A stretch of DNA of 9,475 nucleotides from Phycisphaeraceae bacterium (lineage in GTDB: Bacteria; Planctomycetota; Phycisphaerae; Phycisphaerales; Phycisphaeraceae), in assembly GCA_007119405.1 (NCBI GenBank), contig SKPT01000505.1, forward strand, positions 1 to 9,475, given 5' to 3'. A program made the translations under genes and the position numbers. Below the pieces are notes generated by a model. That model worked only from the letters and a program-made list of their open reading frames with translations, had not been told where the DNA came from and did not search any database. Of the stretch, positions 6,596 to 9,475 are shown one piece after another (positions within the stretch are counted from its first letter, which is position 1; each line of letters begins with the position of its first letter).

Positions 6596-9294
6596 AGTTG
6601 GAACGCCCGTTTGCGGAATCGCAGTCGCACCGTCTCGGCGACGGTGTTGACAATGAACGTCAGGGTGAAGAGCACCAGCGCCGCCATGAAGAGCATGCGG
6701 TAGTGCGTGCCGCCCGCGGCGGCTTCGGGAAGCTCCACGGCGATGTTGGCCGAGAGTGTGCGGAAGCCGTTGAAGATGTTCATCTCCAGCACCGGCGTGT
6801 TGCCCGCGGCCATCAGCACGATCATCGTCTCGCCGGCCGCCCGTCCCAGTCCGATCATCGACGCCGAGAAAAGCCCGCTCATGGCGGTGGGCACGACCAG
6901 GCGGATGGCCGTCTGCCAGGGTGTCGCGCCGGCGCCCAGTGACGCCGAGCGCAGGTGATCGGGCACGGCGTTGAGCGCGTCCTCGGCGATGGTGTAGATG
7001 ATGGGGATGATCGCAAATCCCATGACGAAGCCCACCACCAGGGCGTTGCGCTGGGCGTAGGCGCCGATGGGCGAGAGATCGAGCCCGCCGATGACGAACG
7101 AGCCGCGCGGGTCCAGTGCGATCGGCGGCGTGGCGGCGAACCAGTGCCAGGGATAGCCCGCCAGCAGCAGCCCGGCGAAGGCGGCGAGGGCGACGGTGAG
7201 TGCGACGCCGCCGGCGAACTTCGCCAGCTCCAGCGGCGCGAGCTTTGAGCGAGGCCAGTCCTCGCCCATCTGCCGCAGCCGCGGGTTGATGACCATGGAG
7301 AAGAGAAGCGCCACGAGCAGCGCGCTGACCGGAAGCAGGAGCATGAACCACCCCGGCGCGCCTGTGCCCACCTGCCCGCCCAGCCAGCCGCGCGTGTCGC
7401 CGGAGAAGATCAGCCATTCGATGACCGGCCCGCCGAGCAGAGCCAGGCTCAGCGCCACCGGGGTGGAGGCGAGGATGAACGAGAACCGCCACTCGCTCAG
7501 CCGCACGTGCCAGCGGTAGGGCAGCAGTTGCCAGAGGTGCGCGCAGACCAGGTAGGTCAGCGGGATGGTGATGAACGTCAGGAGCATGACCGGGACGAAG
7601 CGGCCGACGATCGGGGCGATCACCAGCGCCGCGACGAAGCCGAGCACCACGCTCGGCAGCGAGGCCATCATCTCGATGACCGGCTTGATCTTCGCCCGCA
7701 CCTTGCGATGCAGGAACTCGCTTGTGTAGACCGCCGCCAGCAGCGCCAGCGGCAGGCCGAACATCATCGAGTAGATGGTCGCCTTGAGCGTGCCGAAGAT
7801 CAGCGGCACCAGGCCGTACTTTGGCTCAAAGTCGTCCGTCGCGGCCGAGGACTGCCACATGTGCAGTCGGCGGGTGTAGTCTTCGTACCACACCGGCGTG
7901 AAGATGGATCGGGCGGTGATCGCCGGGTGCCGCGTGCTGATCGCCCAGTCATGCACCCGCTGGTCGGTCACGGCGACGATGCCGTTGTCGCGCGGGGCCA
8001 TGGTCAAGAGGTCGATCGGGCGATCGCCCGCGGCGCGGGTCTCGAGCACGAGGTTGTTGGCGGTGACGTGGTACAGCCGGATCGACCCGTCGGCATAACC
8101 GATGGCGAGCATGCGGCTGCGCAGCGAGCGCCCGAAGTCGGTCACCCCCACCGCCTCGGGCCCCGGCAGCTCGTGGGCGTTGACCATGCGCAGGCCGTCG
8201 CCCTCGACCTCGGCGACCACCGCGACGTCGGCGTCGTCAGCCTCGTCAACGGGGACGCGGAACCAGACGCGCGTCCGGCCCAGCGAGTCACCCGTGACCA
8301 GGCTGTGCCGGCCGAGCATGAACCCCGTCGCGGTCAACCGCTCGCCTTGCTCGGGCACCAGGTCCACCGCCTCGACCACGCGCGGGTCGTTGCGGTCGCG
8401 CAGGTCGTAGCGAAGCAGCAGCCCATCGTCCCAGACCACGAAGATGTTGTCGCCCAGGCCCACGATGTGCACGTGGTCCGGCGCGTCGCGGTCGGCGGGC
8501 AGCCGAAACGGCAGCTCGCGGTCGCGCAGCTCGACGCGCACCTCGCCGGTCATCAGGTTCCGCCGCTGCCGGATCTCGTTCAGCAGCAGTCGGCCGTCCT
8601 CCGTGTAGCTGGCGATCATCGGCCCGGAGCGGCGCATCGTGTGGCTGAGGCGAACGATCGCCGACGGCTCGCTCAACTCGGCGGGCTCGTCCAGCGACAC
8701 GTTGACGCGGCGAAGGCGGAACTGGTCGCCCGGCGTCATCAGCAGCGAGGCATCCTCATACGCCCGCACCTCGTTTACCGCCATGTCGTGGTAGGACGCG
8801 GGCACGTCGTCATGGTTGAGGAACTGCGTCTCGAAGGTGATGTCGCCGCGCTGAATTTGGCCGTTGGCGAAGCCGAACACCGCATCGCCGCCGCGTTCGC
8901 CGAACGATGCGGCGGTCATCTCGCGAGCGGGGAAGAGCTGCCGCTGGTGGACGAGCTCGCCGGTTTCGAGCAGGAAGACGTGGAGCTGGCCGTCGGGCAT
9001 CACCGCCCACGCCAGCGTGCGATGATCGTCCACCGCCAGGTGCAGCGGCTGCACGGTGGCGGGGGCGGGGTTGTCCCAGGGCTGGCTGTAGGCTGCCTGT
9101 TCGCGTGACTCGCCGGCGAAGAAGAGTGGCGCCGCTTCCCAGACCAGGAAGAGGCACACGCCCAGCACGGCGAGGATGGTCGCCATCCCGCCGAAGGTGA
9201 TGAGGCTGCGGGCCACGACGTCGCCGATCGTGACGCGAAGCGTGGTCTGCCGCCGGCGCTGCCAGCCGGTCAATGTCCGCCCTCGCTCATTCAT
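6592..9294 (-). CDS. pstC: Phosphate ABC transporter permease PstC, long form with propeller-like periplasmic domain
   Basis: This inner-membrane permease subunit is 900 residues, three times the size of E. coli PstC (about 319). It has a basic cytoplasmic N-terminus, a membrane helix (about 33-53), then a predicted periplasmic region (about 60-490) of repeated short beta-strand blocks. Examples are DGQLHVFLLETGE, DGLLLRYDL, LGRTRVWF and DGSIRLYHV, which suggest a WD40-like beta-propeller. The permease core (about 494-890) includes SLPSVVLGF, the EAA-loop region EDALNAVPDHLRSASLGAG then IRLVVP, and the highly conserved GRAAGETMIVLMAAGNTP, followed by RTLSANIAVELPE. The segment FSGDTRGWL (630-638) is shared with long PstC of gammaproteobacteria. 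A weak AGGG lies eight bases before the ATG at 9294. The gene follows pstS by 84 bp and overlaps pstA by 4 bp. No standalone function for the propeller is known to me; it may contact PstS, PstA or the cell envelope. Confidence 0.93.
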   Translation of the reverse strand: MNERGRTLTGWQRRRQTTLRVTIGDVVARSLITFGGMATILAVLGVCLFLVWEAAPLFFAGESREQAAYSQPWDNPAPATVQPLHLAVDDHRTLAWAVMPDGQLHVFLLETGELVHQRQLFPAREMTAASFGERGGDAVFGFANGQIQRGDITFETQFLNHDDVPASYHDMAVNEVRAYEDASLLMTPGDQFRLRRVNVSLDEPAELSEPSAIVRLSHTMRRSGPMIASYTEDGRLLLNEIRQRRNLMTGEVRVELRDRELPFRLPADRDAPDHVHIVGLGDNIFVVWDDGLLLRYDLRDRNDPRVVEAVDLVPEQGERLTATGFMLGRHSLVTGDSLGRTRVWFRVPVDEADDADVAVVAEVEGDGLRMVNAHELPGPEAVGVTDFGRSLRSRMLAIGYADGSIRLYHVTANNLVLETRAAGDRPIDLLTMAPRDNGIVAVTDQRVHDWAISTRHPAITARSIFTPVWYEDYTRRLHMWQSSAATDDFEPKYGLVPLIFGTLKATIYSMMFGLPLALLAAVYTSEFLHRKVRAKIKPVIEMMASLPSVVLGFVAALVIAPIVGRFVPVMLLTFITIPLTYLVCAHLWQLLPYRWHVRLSEWRFSFILASTPVALSLALLGGPVIEWLIFSGDTRGWLGGQVGTGAPGWFMLLLPVSALLVALLFSMVINPRLRQMGEDWPRSKLAPLELAKFAGGVALTVALAAFAGLLLAGYPWHWFAATPPIALDPRGSFVIGGLDLSPIGAYAQRNALVVGFVMGFAIIPIIYTIAEDALNAVPDHLRSASLGAGATPWQTAIRLVVPTAMSGLFSASMIGLGRAAGETMIVLMAAGNTPVLEMNIFNGFRTLSANIAVELPEAAAGGTHYRMLFMAALVLFTLTFIVNTVAETVRLRFRKRAFQL

Positions 9295-9323
9295 GTTTAA
9301 CGCCCTGCGATGCTGAGAAATAC

Positions 9324-9351
9324 GGAGGATGGACCGTCAAGCCCATCGTCC
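9324..9351 (-). other. Imperfect hairpin in the pstS-pstC intergenic gap
   Basis: In plus-strand letters, GGAGGATGG (9324-9332) and CCATCGTCC (9343-9351) pair over nine positions with one G-G mismatch and a 10-nt loop. In the minus-strand transcript the hairpin sits 27 nt after the pstS stop and 29 nt before the pstC start. No U-tract follows, so it is not an intrinsic terminator. Hairpins after binding-protein genes often protect the upstream mRNA and lower downstream expression, so that more PstS than permease is made. That role is inferred here from position only. Confidence 0.5.
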
Positions 9352-9378
9352 GCGGTGGGGGTTCGCGCCCGTCGCGCT

Positions 9379-9475
9379 TCACTCGCTCGCCTGCTCGTCT
9401 TCCTCCTTGAGGAAGTCCGCTTCCACGCCGATCGACGCCAGCGCCTCGACGGCAACCTCGGCGGAGACCGGCAGG
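9379..9475 (-). CDS. pstS: Probable phosphate-binding protein PstS, C-terminal fragment (5' end outside window)
   Basis: On the minus strand an open frame runs in from the right edge and ends with TGA at 9381-9379, giving 31 full residues. The segment begins LPVSAEVAVEALASIG, which resembles the final helix of PstS-type binding proteins, where a Pro/Leu turn leads into a terminal amphipathic helix. It ends in an acidic tail, KEEDEQASE. The fragment is too short for a secure family call from sequence alone. The assignment rests mainly on its place immediately upstream of pstC in the same direction, the usual place of pstS. PstS would bind phosphate in the periplasm and deliver it to PstC-PstA. 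A different upstream operon member is possible. Confidence 0.6.
   Translation of the reverse strand, partial: LPVSAEVAVEALASIGVEADFLKEEDEQASE

Noticed and set aside
6596..7492. Extending pstA upstream to an ATG at 7492, giving a protein of 1093 residues
   Set aside because: The extra part is an out-of-frame reading of pstC with arginine/alanine/glycine-rich, non-domain sequence. The ATGA overlap at 6592-6595 and the basic N-terminus followed by a membrane helix fit a start at 6595.
7507..9108. A 533-residue open frame on the plus strand opposite pstC
   Set aside because: It is rich in histidine, arginine, glycine and aspartate with no domain pattern. Long antisense frames are expected opposite GC-rich genes, and pstC is clearly the real gene.

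Overview
The window is a compact phosphate-acquisition (Pho/Pst) locus from a high-GC, Gram-negative bacterium. A C-terminal fragment of an outer-membrane porin and a periplasmic-binding-protein-dependent phosphate ABC transporter show that the cell has two membranes. The long PstC/PstA permeases, the OprP/OprO-type porin next to phoBR and the weak Shine-Dalgarno sequences would suit a planctomycete (for example Phycisphaerae). A proteobacterium with the same 'long Pst' family is not excluded, so the taxonomic call is tentative.

Layout. Plus strand: the 3' end of a phosphate-selective-type porin (3-428), a strong rho-independent terminator (466-505), then the two-component pair phoB (572-1294) and phoR (1311-2606), 16 bp apart. 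Minus strand, read from the right: the tail of pstS (9379-9475), an 84-bp gap holding an imperfect hairpin, then pstC (9294-6592), pstA (6595-4211, 4-bp ATGA overlap with pstC), pstB (4190-3324) and phoU (3296-2595). The two operons run tail to tail, and the ends of phoR and phoU overlap by 12 bp. There is no gene-free stretch over 300 bp. The largest gap is 429-571, between the porin and phoB.

How the genes work together. Phosphate would cross the outer membrane through the porin, be captured by PstS in the periplasm, pass through the PstC-PstA channel and be driven by PstB ATP hydrolysis. From the known E. coli paradigm, the transporter and PhoU report phosphate sufficiency to PhoR, which controls phosphorylation of PhoB. 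PhoR here has one predicted membrane helix and no periplasmic sensor domain, which fits sensing through the transporter.

The most unusual features are in the permeases. PstC (900 aa) and PstA (794 aa) are two to three times the length of the E. coli proteins (about 300 aa each). Each has a periplasmic domain of about 380-430 residues after its first membrane helix, and each appears to have an extra membrane-helix insertion just before the helix that precedes the EAA (ATPase-coupling) loop. Long Pst permeases are a known variant, so this is an elaborated form of a known system. I see no evidence for a wholly new system, mobile element, CRISPR array or RNA gene.
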